64,000 nucleotides of DNA, from positions 186,001 through 250,000 of the forward strand of contig NZ_JASJOU010000009.1 of NCBI RefSeq assembly GCF_030068605.1, read 5' to 3'. The position numbers were made by a program, and so were the translations under genes. A model generated the notes under the pieces. It saw only the letters and a program-made list of their open reading frames with translations, was not told where the DNA came from and ran no database searches. The first letter of the stretch is position 1. Each line of letters starts with the position of its first letter. Shown piece after piece: positions 8,592 through 17,492 of this stretch. Origin of the DNA: Xanthocytophaga agilis (GTDB taxonomy: Bacteria; Bacteroidota; Bacteroidia; Cytophagales; 172606-1).

Positions 8592-10883
8592 ATGCATACT
8601 ACAACTTATCTGCTTACACTCCTTCTAATAGGGTTCACAGGAGTATTATATGCTCAGGACACAACCTATTTTAGTAAACCTCCTTTAGAGATTCAAAAAC
8701 TGGAAGGATCCATTATACTGGATGGTCTCAGTGATGAAGCTGCCTGGCAAACTATTCCTCCCTTTCCATTTGTAGTGTTTGAACCTGTATGGGGTACTTC
8801 GCCAACTGAAAAAACAGAACTGCTTATTACACACGACAACCAGTTTGTCTATGTTGCTGGCAGATGTTACACCAAAGACTCCAGCACCATTGTAGCCCGT
8901 ACATTAACACGTGATGGCTGGCGTGGAGATGACTGGGTAACTATTCAGTTTGACTCTCGCTTCGACCATCAGAATGCACTCGTTTTTTCTATTTATCCCT
9001 TGGGGAGTCGCTATGATATGGCGGTTTCAAATGACGCAATCGAACTGGGAAGCAGTACGTTTAACAGTGCCTATAATATGATTTGGGAAGCAAAAACAGT
9101 AATAAACAAAGAAGGTTGGTTCTTTGAATTAAAGATTCCTTTATATAATCTTCGTTTTCGTGAAGGAGCCAATGGGGAAGTAAAAATGGCTATTAGTGCT
9201 ACTCGTGCCATTCAATACATACAGGAATATCATCAATTTCCTGCGATTTCACGCAATGTCATTGATGCGATTACCAAACCATCTGTTAAACAACCCGTCC
9301 TATTTAAGGATCTCCCCCATCCTTCTCTTTTTCTGCTCACTCCATACATAGCTACAAGTACCTCCCGACAACAACTATGGCATGAAAATAAAAATAACTT
9401 TATACCAGATCGAAAAAATACTATACAACTTGGCCTTGATGCTAAAATTGGAGTTTCGCCTTATCTGACACTTGATGCAACTATTAATCCAGACTTTGCC
9501 CAGGCGGAAGCAGATATACAACAGGTAAACCTAAGTCGGTTTAGCCTTTTCTTTCCCGAACGACGGTTATTCTTTCAGGAACAAGCAGGGTTATTTGAAT
9601 TTAATCTGGGTGATGCAAGCCAATTATTTTACAGCAGACGCATTGGAATCGATGATGGTAAGCTTACTCAAATTTATGGCGGCCTTCGTCTTACAGGCAA
9701 GTTAGGAACTCGAACAGATATTGGTTTATTGACAATGCAATCAACATCTTCTTCCTCAGAGGCTGCCAACACATCAGCTACAGAGAATTTTGGTGTATTT
9801 CGCCTCAGACATAAAGTAGTAAATGATCGAAGCTTTGCAGGAATGATGTTTACCAGTCGTATTAGTGCCAAAGAACAGAATTATACCTATGGAGCAGATG
9901 CACTGCTCAACATTGTCAAAAATCAGTATCTCTTATTTTCACTGGCTAATACAGTAACCTATACTTCAGGTAAATCAAAAGCAAATGCCATAGGCCAAAG
10001 TCGATTATCTGTACTGTGGGAAAATCGGAAGAGAACAGGATGGATACACCGTCTCAATTATATATTCTCAGGAAAAGACTTTAATCCGGAAGTTGGATTT
10101 GTAGATCGAACGAACTTTCACGCAATAGCTGGTGCACTTCATTTTGGCAAGTTTTCCAAGGGTCGAAAAGGTCTGTTCCAGTACCAGAGATGGACACTGG
10201 CTCAAGGTAATAGCTACTGGAATGCACAAACAGGGAAATTAGAAAGTCTTACAGCAGGAATGTCATGGAATGCCAATACATTTCTGGGAACCAGTTGGAA
10301 TGTATCTGTTGTAACCTATTACGAGTATCTTACAGACACATTAGAGTTTGGCAAAAAGGTAGTTATTGTACCAGGGCGTTATAACTTCTCCTCAGCATCT
10401 TTGCTTATTTTACCTCCACTTGCCCATAAGATTAGGTTACCAGTTGGAATAGGAGAAGGTAGCTTTTATGGGGGTCGTAAATTTTTCTTCAGCTTCAGCC
10501 CTATTTTCAGCATGGGCAAACATCTGGAGATACAGACAGGATATGATCTTACCTACCTTCGTTTTCCAGATAAAGATTTATACAATACCATTCACATTGG
10601 AAGATTGAAAGTTAGTTATGCTCTAGATCTTCATTTTTCAGCGAGTCTAAATATTCAATACAATAGCAATGAACAAAAGTTCTTTACCAATGCCCGCTTC
10701 CGATATAATTTTGGAGATGGGCACGATCTCTACCTTGTATGGAATGAGAATCTGTTATCGAACCGGCAAGTAGAAGGACGAATCCATCCTTTATCTGACC
10801 AACAAACTATCTTGTTAAAATACTTCTTTACTTTTCAACCAAGGCGCTTATACAAAAAACATTCTGGTCATAAAAGTAGTTGA
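8592..10883 (+). CDS. DUF5916 protein with carbohydrate-binding-like N-terminus
   Basis: A 763-residue exported protein. After a signal peptide ending in LYAQD, residues 30-220 form a beta-sandwich of the CBM9-like kind (GSIILDGLSDEAAW ... VYVAGRCYT). The remainder is the DUF5916 region: alternating hydrophobic and aromatic strands and the conserved QAEADIQQVNLSRFSLFFPERR segment, compatible with an outer-membrane beta-barrel. Function of this Bacteroidota family is not established; sugar binding is only suggested by the first domain. ATG 8592 is chosen over a TTG seven codons upstream because it starts directly before the signal peptide. Confidence 0.8.
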   Translation: MHTTTYLLTLLLIGFTGVLYAQDTTYFSKPPLEIQKLEGSIILDGLSDEAAWQTIPPFPFVVFEPVWGTSPTEKTELLITHDNQFVYVAGRCYTKDSSTIVARTLTRDGWRGDDWVTIQFDSRFDHQNALVFSIYPLGSRYDMAVSNDAIELGSSTFNSAYNMIWEAKTVINKEGWFFELKIPLYNLRFREGANGEVKMAISATRAIQYIQEYHQFPAISRNVIDAITKPSVKQPVLFKDLPHPSLFLLTPYIATSTSRQQLWHENKNNFIPDRKNTIQLGLDAKIGVSPYLTLDATINPDFAQAEADIQQVNLSRFSLFFPERRLFFQEQAGLFEFNLGDASQLFYSRRIGIDDGKLTQIYGGLRLTGKLGTRTDIGLLTMQSTSSSSEAANTSATENFGVFRLRHKVVNDRSFAGMMFTSRISAKEQNYTYGADALLNIVKNQYLLFSLANTVTYTSGKSKANAIGQSRLSVLWENRKRTGWIHRLNYIFSGKDFNPEVGFVDRTNFHAIAGALHFGKFSKGRKGLFQYQRWTLAQGNSYWNAQTGKLESLTAGMSWNANTFLGTSWNVSVVTYYEYLTDTLEFGKKVVIVPGRYNFSSASLLILPPLAHKIRLPVGIGEGSFYGGRKFFFSFSPIFSMGKHLEIQTGYDLTYLRFPDKDLYNTIHIGRLKVSYALDLHFSASLNIQYNSNEQKFFTNARFRYNFGDGHDLYLVWNENLLSNRQVEGRIHPLSDQQTILLKYFFTFQPRRLYKKHSGHKSS

Positions 10884-11090
10884 GCAAAGTTCTGTTCAAC
10901 GGACAAGACGACTGAAATTTTGATAATCCAGAGATGGAGTCACTAAGCTACTATTTCAGAAGCATTATCAGAATTCTGATATTTTCCTTTCATGAATAAA
11001 ATTTATGTAAATGATGAGAAGAAGAGATCGAAACAAAGTTGTGATCAAGAAAAAAATACATCTGGAACTTATACGAAAAAACAGATAAAA

Positions 11091-11132
11091 CAAAGCGTCC
11101 TGCCAGTACTATAGTACTGGCAGGACGCTTTG
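11091..11132 (-). terminator. 42-base perfect palindrome, terminator of the GMC operon
   Basis: The arm CAAAGCGTCCTGCCAGTAC pairs perfectly over 19 bases with its complement around a TATA centre. On the minus strand a T-rich run follows, so it terminates the GMC gene; it may also stop the DUF5916 transcript. Confidence 0.8.
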
Positions 11133-11152
11133 TTAAGGATTTTACATTTATC

Positions 11153-12865
11153 TTATATAGTACCTTTTTTCATTTCTTTTACGGCATAGTCAGCAGCACG
11201 GGCAGTCATAGCCATATAGGTCAATGATGGATTTTGTGTGGAAGTAGAAGTCATACAAGCTCCATCTGTTACAAATACGTTCTTACAGGCATGTATTTGG
11301 TTCCATTTGTTCAGGATAGACGTTTTAGGATCTTTTCCCATACGCACACCTCCCATTTCATGAATATCCAATCCTGCAGCTTGTTTGGAGTCTGTAGCTT
11401 TGATGTTTTTGAAACCAGCAATGGTAAACATCTCCGTCATCTGCTCAATATAATCTTTCACCATTTTATCATCATTGTCATCATATCCTACAGAAATACG
11501 CAATTGAGGAATGCCAAATGGGTCTTTCAGATTGCCATCTAGTGCCACAAAATTGCTTTCTTTTGGAATGGTTTCTCCCATCATGTGAGAGCCTACATAC
11601 CATCCATCCAGAATAGGTTTCACCAGATTCGCTTTCAGGCTTGCACCAATCCCATCCTGATTGGTATGACTCATACGTCCGGCACTAAATCCTGCCGCAT
11701 ATCCACGCAGAAAGTCCATCTCCTGTTTATATACATTCCGGAACCGTGGTATATAAGGGCTATTTGGGCGACGACCATCTGTAGTAGATTCCAGCATTCC
11801 ATCATATTCGCCAGAGATACGTGCTCTGTAATTGTGGAAGGCTACATATTTTCCTAATACACCACTATCGTTGCCTAATCCATTAGGAAAACGACTGGAA
11901 GTAGAGTTTAATAAAACCAGGTTGGTGTTTAATGCAGCAGCATTCACAAAGATAATACGTGCATAAAACTCCATCATTTTATGAGTAGTAGCATCTACTA
12001 CTCTTACTCCTACCGCTTTGCCTTTTTTCTCATCATAGATAATGGAATGCACTACTGAATTAGGGCGTAGTGTCATTTTACCAGTTTTAGCAGCCCACGG
12101 AATAGTTGAAGCATTGCTGCTAAAATACCCGCCATACGGACAACCACGTTCACAAATGGTACGATGCTGGCATTGAGCACGACCTTGTTGAAAGTGAATA
12201 GGTTGAGGCTTGGTAATATGAGCCGCACGTCCCATAATTACATGACGATCCTTATAATGGCCAGCCACCTGCTTCTGAAAATAGCTTTCTACACAGTTCC
12301 ACTCATGAGGAGGTAAGAACTCGCCATCCGGTAATGTAGCCAATCCATCTTTGTTTCCACTGATACCTGCAAACTTCTCTACATAACTATACCAGGGAGC
12401 CAGATCAGCATATCGGATAGGCCAGTCTACAGCAAATCCATCCCGAGCCGGGCCTTCAAAGTCAAAGTCACTCCACCGTTGTGTTTGGCGAGCCCAAAGC
12501 AAAGACTTCCCTCCTACCTGATAGCCTCTTATCCAGTCAAACGGTTTTTCCTGTACATACGGATGTTCAGCATCTTTTACAAAAAAGTGTGTAGTACCCT
12601 CATAAAAAGCGTAACACTTACTCACAATAGGATTCTGTTCACGAATTTCAAGAGGCAATTGTCCTCTGTGCTCAAATTCCCATGGATTAGTCACTGTAGT
12701 AGGATAATCCACTATATGTTTTACATCTCTTCCACGTTCCAATACCAGTGTCCGAAGCCCTTTACCTGTTAGTTCTTTTGCAGCCCAGCCACCACTAATA
12801 CCTGATCCGATTACAATAGCATCGTAGGTAACTTCTTTTATTGCATCTATTGCGATATTTGCCAT
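11153..12865 (-). CDS. GMC-family FAD-dependent sugar dehydrogenase, large subunit
   Basis: A 570-residue flavoprotein of the glucose-methanol-choline family. The dinucleotide motif VIGSGISGGWAA (about 18-29) and LVLERG mark the FAD domain, CERGCPYGGYFSSN (about 240-253) is the cysteine-containing loop seen in the sugar-dehydrogenase branch, and HEMGGVRMG with the terminal QNPSLTYMAMTARAADYA forms the substrate and catalytic end. The gene directly upstream encodes a gluconate 2-dehydrogenase subunit-3-like protein, so the pair is a periplasmic FAD dehydrogenase complex rather than an oxidase. Together with the DUF1080 gene at 13923 this suggests C3 oxidation of glycosides. Exact sugar and electron acceptor are unknown; no cytochrome c is linked. 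Confidence 0.88.
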   Translation of the reverse strand: MANIAIDAIKEVTYDAIVIGSGISGGWAAKELTGKGLRTLVLERGRDVKHIVDYPTTVTNPWEFEHRGQLPLEIREQNPIVSKCYAFYEGTTHFFVKDAEHPYVQEKPFDWIRGYQVGGKSLLWARQTQRWSDFDFEGPARDGFAVDWPIRYADLAPWYSYVEKFAGISGNKDGLATLPDGEFLPPHEWNCVESYFQKQVAGHYKDRHVIMGRAAHITKPQPIHFQQGRAQCQHRTICERGCPYGGYFSSNASTIPWAAKTGKMTLRPNSVVHSIIYDEKKGKAVGVRVVDATTHKMMEFYARIIFVNAAALNTNLVLLNSTSSRFPNGLGNDSGVLGKYVAFHNYRARISGEYDGMLESTTDGRRPNSPYIPRFRNVYKQEMDFLRGYAAGFSAGRMSHTNQDGIGASLKANLVKPILDGWYVGSHMMGETIPKESNFVALDGNLKDPFGIPQLRISVGYDDNDDKMVKDYIEQMTEMFTIAGFKNIKATDSKQAAGLDIHEMGGVRMGKDPKTSILNKWNQIHACKNVFVTDGACMTSTSTQNPSLTYMAMTARAADYAVKEMKKGTI

Positions 12866-12877
12866 TTCTTTGGTAGA

Positions 12878-13399
12878 TTATTTTTTAGGAGAAACAGGAA
12901 CACAGCCATAATAATGACCGGGAACCATTTCATAGTGGGTAAGATTAGTCATCACATATTCAGAAGTCAGATATCCACGAATGGTCAGCCCTTTTACCAT
13001 TGAATAAAAACCCTTCTGATCAGGGCTGGCTTCCATTTCGTTTAATACACTGATTCGTTGTCCGGTATCACAGGAAGCAAATGACTTGGTAAACTTCTTT
13101 TGCGCCGCTGTATCTACAGCAGCCAAACCACTGGCGAAAAATTCCTGGTTCTTCTTATCCATACAATCGGCTACGATCTTCTGAATAAAATTGTGTACGC
13201 CCAATTCTTTTGCACCAGGCGTATCTGTAACCGGGATGATTGTCTCGGCAACTTCCGCCAGTAACACACTTTCTTTAGGAGAAAAATACGATGAACTAAG
13301 GGATACAGATCTTTCGTTCCAATTTTCGGCCCAGGCAGGAAGGCTTACCAGTCCGCCAAAAGCCACTGCCACATTTTTCAGGGCTGCTCTTCTTTTCAT
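12878..13399 (-). CDS. Gluconate 2-dehydrogenase subunit 3 family protein
   Basis: A 173-residue small subunit beginning MKRRAALKNVAVAFGG, a twin-arginine-like signal peptide ending around AWA, so the partner complex is likely exported folded. The middle (LLAEVAETIIPVTDTPGAKE) is the signature of this small-subunit family, which is needed for maturation and secretion of the FAD subunit. It lies 12 bases upstream of the GMC gene and is clearly cotranscribed. The pairing is the same as in FAD-dependent glucoside 3-dehydrogenases and sorbitol or gluconate dehydrogenases. Confidence 0.88.
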   Translation of the reverse strand: MKRRAALKNVAVAFGGLVSLPAWAENWNERSVSLSSSYFSPKESVLLAEVAETIIPVTDTPGAKELGVHNFIQKIVADCMDKKNQEFFASGLAAVDTAAQKKFTKSFASCDTGQRISVLNEMEASPDQKGFYSMVKGLTIRGYLTSEYVMTNLTHYEMVPGHYYGCVPVSPKK

Positions 13400-13922
13400 T
13401 GTTTAGGAGTTGTAATAAAGAGATTGGTTTTATATAGGCCTTGTTCAGACACTCCAAAAATGTCTTTCGTAACAGAAATATCCTTTTTTGTTAATCTTAC
13501 CTGCCTCATCTGAAAAGGTAGAGAAGATGTTAACAAAAAAATTTCCTATTTCCCCGAAAGATACATCAAATAGGAGAATTATTCAGAGAATATTATATTT
13601 TTTATTAGCATTATCCCTATTTATAGTATTTTCTCCTTCAGCTCTCAAACTTGCCAAACAAATACTCAAGCAACTTTCAGGTAATTATTATTGCTGCATT
13701 TATTTACTTATTTGTGAATCCAAAATCACTTCGAATCTCTTCTCAGATCGCTATAAAAAACCAAATACCTACTTAAATCGCCAATACCTCAATAAATTAT
13801 ATAAGTCTACACAGGAATAGTGCCAAAAATTAAAAAGCTATATACAAAAGTGTAAACTCTTTTCTCAAATAGTAAAAGGAGTTCTATTTTTGTTGCACTA
13901 ACTTAATTTCTACTTTACTTTC
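13400..13922. other. Intergenic stretch between dehydrogenase and DUF1080 genes
   Basis: About 520 AT-rich bases between divergent genes. An open frame at 13488-13820 exists, but its predicted product has low-complexity hydrophobic and lysine-rich composition and no recognisable start context, so I do not call it. The only signal I see is the promoter near 13885. Confidence 0.5.
13885..13892 (+). promoter_or_regulatory. -7 promoter element of the DUF1080 gene
   Basis: TATTTTTG fits TAnnTTTG and lies 30 bases before the ATG at 13923. No convincing -33 box is seen. Confidence 0.45.
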
Positions 13923-14609
13923 ATGAAAAAAAGCTTTCTTATTGTTCTTATTCTATGTAGTGTGTACACCTCATTTGCGCAGAAAGCCTACACCAAACAT
14001 CCAAATATCACTCAAAAAGGCTGGCATGATCTGTTTACAGCAGACCTTTCCAATGCTATTTATCCTAAAGGAATATGGAGTGTATCAGAAGGAGTATTTA
14101 CTGCAACGGAAGATCAGGCCCTTTGGAGCAAAAATATGTATGAGAACTTTATACTGGATCTCGAATTTAAAAATGCAGACGGAACTAACAGTGGAGTAAT
14201 TGTGCACACCAGTAATCTGGAAGACTGGATACCAAATTCCGTAGAAATACAAATAGCAGATGATTATTCAGAACAATGGTCTAAAGCCCCTGCCAACTGG
14301 CAATGTGGAGCTGTATTTGGGCACCAGGCAGCAAGCAAAAAAGCAGTGAAGAAAGCAGGTGAGTGGAATCACTATACGGTAACCTGTGTGGAGAGAAAAA
14401 TCTGGGTAGTATTAAATGGAGAACTGGTAAATGAATGTGATATGAGCAAATTCACTTCTGGTAAAACCAATCCAGATGGCAGCGAAATCCCATCCTGGTT
14501 AAGCAATCCGCTGGCAGAACTACCACTAAAAGGCCATATTGGTTTTCAAGGTAAACATGCAGGAGCACCTATCTATCTAAGAAATATTAAAATCAAAGAA
14601 TTAAAATAA
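13923..14609 (+). CDS. DUF1080 (3-keto-disaccharide hydrolase) family protein
   Basis: A 228-residue exported protein: signal peptide (residues 1-19, ending FAQ), then one DUF1080 jelly-roll domain with the family pattern GWHDLF, NFILDLEFKNADGTNSGVIVH, WNHYTVTCVERKIWVVLNG and a final GHIGFQGKHAG with YLRNIKIKEL. Characterised DUF1080 proteins cleave or eliminate 3-keto-glycosides made by a partner dehydrogenase. The divergent neighbour is a GMC dehydrogenase with its small subunit, so the two transcription units plausibly form one 3-keto-glycoside route in the periplasm. That link is inference from gene order. A strong hairpin follows the stop. Confidence 0.85.
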   Translation: MKKSFLIVLILCSVYTSFAQKAYTKHPNITQKGWHDLFTADLSNAIYPKGIWSVSEGVFTATEDQALWSKNMYENFILDLEFKNADGTNSGVIVHTSNLEDWIPNSVEIQIADDYSEQWSKAPANWQCGAVFGHQAASKKAVKKAGEWNHYTVTCVERKIWVVLNGELVNECDMSKFTSGKTNPDGSEIPSWLSNPLAELPLKGHIGFQGKHAGAPIYLRNIKIKELK

Positions 14610-14625
14610 TCCCCAAAATTTATAT

Positions 14626-14671
14626 CCTCCCTTATCCGATCAATATGACTGGATAAGGGAGGGTTCTCTTT
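14626..14671. terminator. Bidirectional terminator between DUF1080 and HigA-like genes
   Basis: Twelve-base perfect stem CCTCCCTTATCC / GGATAAGGGAGG with a 13-base loop, followed by a T-rich run on the plus strand. It lies between convergent genes. Confidence 0.75.
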
Positions 14672-14686
14672 TAAACAAAGATGAAG

Positions 14687-14965
14687 TTACGGTAATAATC
14701 CCTGCTTAGTCAACAGGTTCCGTTCTTTTTCCAGATCATATTCAGCCTGCAAATGCATTAACTCTCGTGCCGAATAACCGAACTCCTGTTCCAATAATAA
14801 GGCAACACGGCTATTCAAATCTCTCTTCCCATTCAGTATATCACAAAACTGACTTGCGTGCATACCCATTTTCTGAGCTGCGAACGATGAAGAAATCTGT
14901 CCCTGAGTTAAATAACTTTTTATGATCAGCCCCGGATGGATTGTCATTTTCTGCATAATAATCAT
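14687..14965 (-). CDS. HigA-like XRE family antitoxin/regulator, no toxin partner
   Basis: About 92 residues (or 88 from the second methionine). The N-terminus MTIHPGLIIKSYL and the helix-turn-helix QISSSFAAQKMGMHASQFCDILNGKRDLNSRVA are typical of HigA/VapI-type antitoxins, which bind palindromes in their own promoters. A HigB toxin would normally be the adjacent 90-120 residue gene; none is found on either side (a terminator is downstream, 500 non-coding bases upstream). It is therefore an orphan, perhaps domesticated as an ordinary regulator. Its promoter and a palindrome over the start site are visible upstream. Confidence 0.8.
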   Translation of the reverse strand: MIIMQKMTIHPGLIIKSYLTQGQISSSFAAQKMGMHASQFCDILNGKRDLNSRVALLLEQEFGYSARELMHLQAEYDLEKERNLLTKQGLLP

Positions 14966-15024
14966 AGTAACAGCGAGGAAAGATAGTGTGACTTAAAAAA
15001 CAACTGCATTTGGACTACTATACC

Positions 15025-15037
15025 AACAGTTACTGTT
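15025..15037. promoter_or_regulatory. Palindrome at the HigA-like gene's transcription start
   Basis: AACAGT-T-ACTGTT is a perfect 13-base palindrome placed just downstream of the -7 box, where the start site should be. It is a good candidate for autoregulation by the HigA-like protein. Confidence 0.5.
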
Positions 15038-15039
15038 AG

Positions 15040-15069
15040 CAAATTTACTTAATTTGTCTGTACAACAAA
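15040..15069 (-). promoter_or_regulatory. Promoter of the HigA-like gene
   Basis: On the minus strand the -33 box TTTG (15066-15069) and the -7 box TAAATTTG (15040-15047) are separated by 18 bases, close to the Bacteroidota ideal. Confidence 0.6.
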
Positions 15070-15464
15070 GAGATTAGACTCTTTCATGTTTCAATTTCAT
15101 ATTTTCTATATAAATAATAACCTCTTATTCATATAAAATCTTACCTCAAACTTTATAGTATATAAATAATCTGCCTTAATAGAATTTAGATCTTATTCAG
15201 ATAGCTATTCTCTACAGCCAAGTAATAAATACTATAATCTATAGAATAATTGCAATAGAAAATACAGGAACACCCTTTACTTAAGGATTATCGGTAAGGC
15301 GATTTTATTTTTTAGAGAAAAGAGAATCTACAATTAACCTTATACAGATCCACAGATAGAAAAAGATAAGAATACTATCAATTATTTTTCCTATTTAGCT
15401 AAGTTATTTACGTCTGCCTATTACTAATTGATATACCATTCCACTTTACGAACCAACTTATTCA
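15048..15464. other. AT-rich intergenic stretch
   Basis: Roughly 400 bases of very AT-rich DNA before the nucleoside hydrolase gene. Apart from the HigA-like promoter at its left edge I see no gene, repeat or clear hairpin in it. Confidence 0.5.
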
Positions 15465-16427
15465 ATGAGCATGACAACTTCTGCTAAAATTTCTGTTCTA
15501 TTAGATCACGATGGCTCTGCTGATGATTTTCTATCTATGGTATTACTACTTTTGATGGATCATGTTGACCTAATAGGGGTTTCTATCACACCTGCAGATT
15601 GTTATGGAGAAAATGCAGTAGAAACTACATTAAAACTATTGTCAAAAGCAGGTAGATTAGATATACCTGTTGGCTTGGGCAATTTACATGGTATTAATGC
15701 ATTTCCTTCAGAGTGGAGGGCCAGACCCAAAATATTAAATGCGCTTCCTTTACTTATCAATATTGATACCACGGCTTCTGTATCTACAGTTGTATCAAGC
15801 CAGGTATTGCTCACTCAAAAGTTAAAAGAGGCAGAAGCTCCTGTAAGCATATTGCTGACAGGTCCTTGTACCAACTTAGTCCAGGTACTGGCGCAAGAGC
15901 CATCTCTGGCACAAAAAATAGGTAGTGTAGTATGGATGGCAGGAGCAATAGATGTGGTTGGAAACGTAAGAACCTTTAACCATGATGGAACAGCCGAATG
16001 GAATGTATTCTGGGACCCTATTTCTTCTGCCAAGCTTCTGCAATATTCTTTGCCGCTTACATTTATTCCATTGGATGCAACGAATGCAGTTCCTGTAACA
16101 TTTGATTTTTTGAAACGTCTGGCATTACAATCCAATCACTTTTATTCAGACCTGGCTGGACAATTCTGGGCAACTACCATAGATACCATCCCATCTTATG
16201 ACTATACTTATTTTATGTGGGATGTATTAGCGACCAGCTATCTGGCTATTCCGGAAGCCTTTACTACAGAAACTATTGAAATAGACATTTTATCTTCCGG
16301 ACCAGGTGCGGGTAGAACTTATAGAAAACCAGGTTCCGGACAGTGGGTTACGATTGCGACAGGAGTTAACAAAGATCACTTTTATACCTATCTGCTGGAT
16401 AAATTTAACCAGAGTCCAACTACATAA
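15465..16427 (+). CDS. Inosine/uridine-preferring nucleoside hydrolase family protein
   Basis: A 320-residue enzyme of the ribonucleoside hydrolase fold. The calcium-binding aspartate cluster appears near the N-terminus as LLDHDGSADDF (usual form DxDPGxDD), followed by GVSITPADCY, the GPCTNL strand, VWMAGA, and AEWNVFWDPISSAKLL with the second aspartate of the metal site. These enzymes split N-glycosidic bonds of nucleosides, here presumably for base and ribose salvage. No signal peptide is seen. The start could be ATG 15465 or the ATG two codons later. A convergent hairpin separates it from the glycosidase gene. Confidence 0.88.
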   Translation: MSMTTSAKISVLLDHDGSADDFLSMVLLLLMDHVDLIGVSITPADCYGENAVETTLKLLSKAGRLDIPVGLGNLHGINAFPSEWRARPKILNALPLLINIDTTASVSTVVSSQVLLTQKLKEAEAPVSILLTGPCTNLVQVLAQEPSLAQKIGSVVWMAGAIDVVGNVRTFNHDGTAEWNVFWDPISSAKLLQYSLPLTFIPLDATNAVPVTFDFLKRLALQSNHFYSDLAGQFWATTIDTIPSYDYTYFMWDVLATSYLAIPEAFTTETIEIDILSSGPGAGRTYRKPGSGQWVTIATGVNKDHFYTYLLDKFNQSPTT

Positions 16428-16437
16428 CTCAGCCTGT

Positions 16438-16469
16438 ATACTTGTCAGACACAATTATCTGGCAAGTAT
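16438..16469. terminator. Hairpin between convergent genes
   Basis: ATACTTGTCAGA and TCTGGCAAGTAT pair over 12 bases with one G-T pair and an eight-base loop, between the stop codons of the nucleoside hydrolase and glycosidase genes. Confidence 0.6.
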
Positions 16470-16474
16470 GCTTA

Positions 16475-17440
16475 TCACAAAGAAATATCTCTATTGCCCA
16501 ATTCGGCTATAAGTCTTTGATACATAGCAAAGGCAGGTTTTGGTAAATAGTCATCCTGCATAATACCAAACTGATGAAATATGTTAGGGTTCTGAGAATC
16601 TGCATCTCGGAGGCCAAACAACTCATAATGCGTCACATTCATTTCTATCTGGTATTCATGAATCGCCCGTATCACACATTCAAGTACCTTTGCCTGTTTC
16701 TCTGCTGAACGTTCAGGAGAAGTTGCCCATCCATTCTCAGTAATATGTATAGGTATTGTAAATGGAATATTTGCCTCTGCCATACTGGTATACCTGAAAT
16801 GATTCAATACAAACCAAACAGCCTCTTTCAATTCATCGAGAGCCACAGGACGGAATACATCCGGAAAGAAATCTAATCCCACATAATCCAGCGATTCATA
16901 AAATGCAGGTGTAGCTAATCGGCCAATCTCTCTCCAAAAATCATTTGCAGGATCGAATGTTGGAACAGCATTAAAGCCAACCTCAATACTTAATCCTATT
17001 TTTCGAATTACTTCTTTTGCAGCAATTACCCCCTCAACCACCGCTTCCCTGACTCTAGGATAGTCCCCATCTACAACAGGGATATTGTGCAGATTCGGCT
17101 CTTCTGTAATCTGCACTTTTGCTAAATATCTCCCATACTGGTTAATTATATTTCTTATAAAATCTATCCATCCCTCTACATCACCGTCCTTGGATTGGTA
17201 TCCTACTACTAAATCCATCTTCCTTCCATTATTAACATATTGTAGGGGATTTGCTGGAGTCCATTCATTAGCACTACCAAAGCTAGTATAACATCTTACC
17301 AAAAACAGAGAATGACTACCCTGCAACTTTGCCAAAGCATCATTTACTAGAATAGCATTATCTGGCTTTGCTATAGTTAATCCTGCTTCTGTACCGGAAG
17401 TCCCACCCGGATAAATACCAAAAATTAGTTTACGGCTCAT
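16475..17440 (-). CDS. Putative clan GH-A glycoside hydrolase, family not recognised
   Basis: A 321-residue protein with the shape of a (beta/alpha)8 glycosidase. Two spaced glutamate motifs can be seen: VQITEEPNLHN in the middle, matching the acid/base position of clan A (Asn/Glu-Pro type), and PIHITENGWATSP in the C-terminal third, matching the nucleophile strand. The end (YELFGLRDADSQNPNIFHQFGIMQDDYLPKPAF) resembles the closing strand of family 1, 5 or 39 enzymes. There is no signal peptide, so it acts in the cytoplasm. ATG 17440 is preferred to the upstream frame because conserved sequence begins at MSRKLIFGIYPGG and the extension is AT-rich leader. It is divergent from a MarR gene, with a shared palindrome between them. 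Confidence 0.65.
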   Translation of the reverse strand: MSRKLIFGIYPGGTSGTEAGLTIAKPDNAILVNDALAKLQGSHSLFLVRCYTSFGSANEWTPANPLQYVNNGRKMDLVVGYQSKDGDVEGWIDFIRNIINQYGRYLAKVQITEEPNLHNIPVVDGDYPRVREAVVEGVIAAKEVIRKIGLSIEVGFNAVPTFDPANDFWREIGRLATPAFYESLDYVGLDFFPDVFRPVALDELKEAVWFVLNHFRYTSMAEANIPFTIPIHITENGWATSPERSAEKQAKVLECVIRAIHEYQIEMNVTHYELFGLRDADSQNPNIFHQFGIMQDDYLPKPAFAMYQRLIAELGNRDISL

Positions 17441-17443
17441 ATT

Positions 17444-17492
17444 TATATCTAAATAGATGTATAACACACAAATATACATCCATTTAGATATA
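17444..17492. promoter_or_regulatory. 19-base inverted repeat, probable MarR operator
   Basis: The arms TATATCTAAATAGATGTAT (17444-17462) and ATACATCCATTTAGATATA (17474-17492) are complementary with one mismatch and an 11-base spacer. A diverged third arm (TTACATCGTTTTCGATATA, 17526-17544, 15 of 19 matches) overlaps the presumed start of the MarR transcript. Placement between divergent glycosidase and MarR genes points to control of both. Confidence 0.65.

Noticed and set aside
11091-11132. 42-base perfect palindrome as an insertion-element end or attachment site
   Set aside because: No transposase or duplicated target nearby, and position right after the GMC gene with a T-rich run on that strand fits a terminator.
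13488-13820. Open frame of 110 codons between the dehydrogenase and DUF1080 genes
   Set aside because: Lys/Leu/Ile-rich composition as expected from AT-rich DNA, no promoter or family pattern, and an unlikely start.
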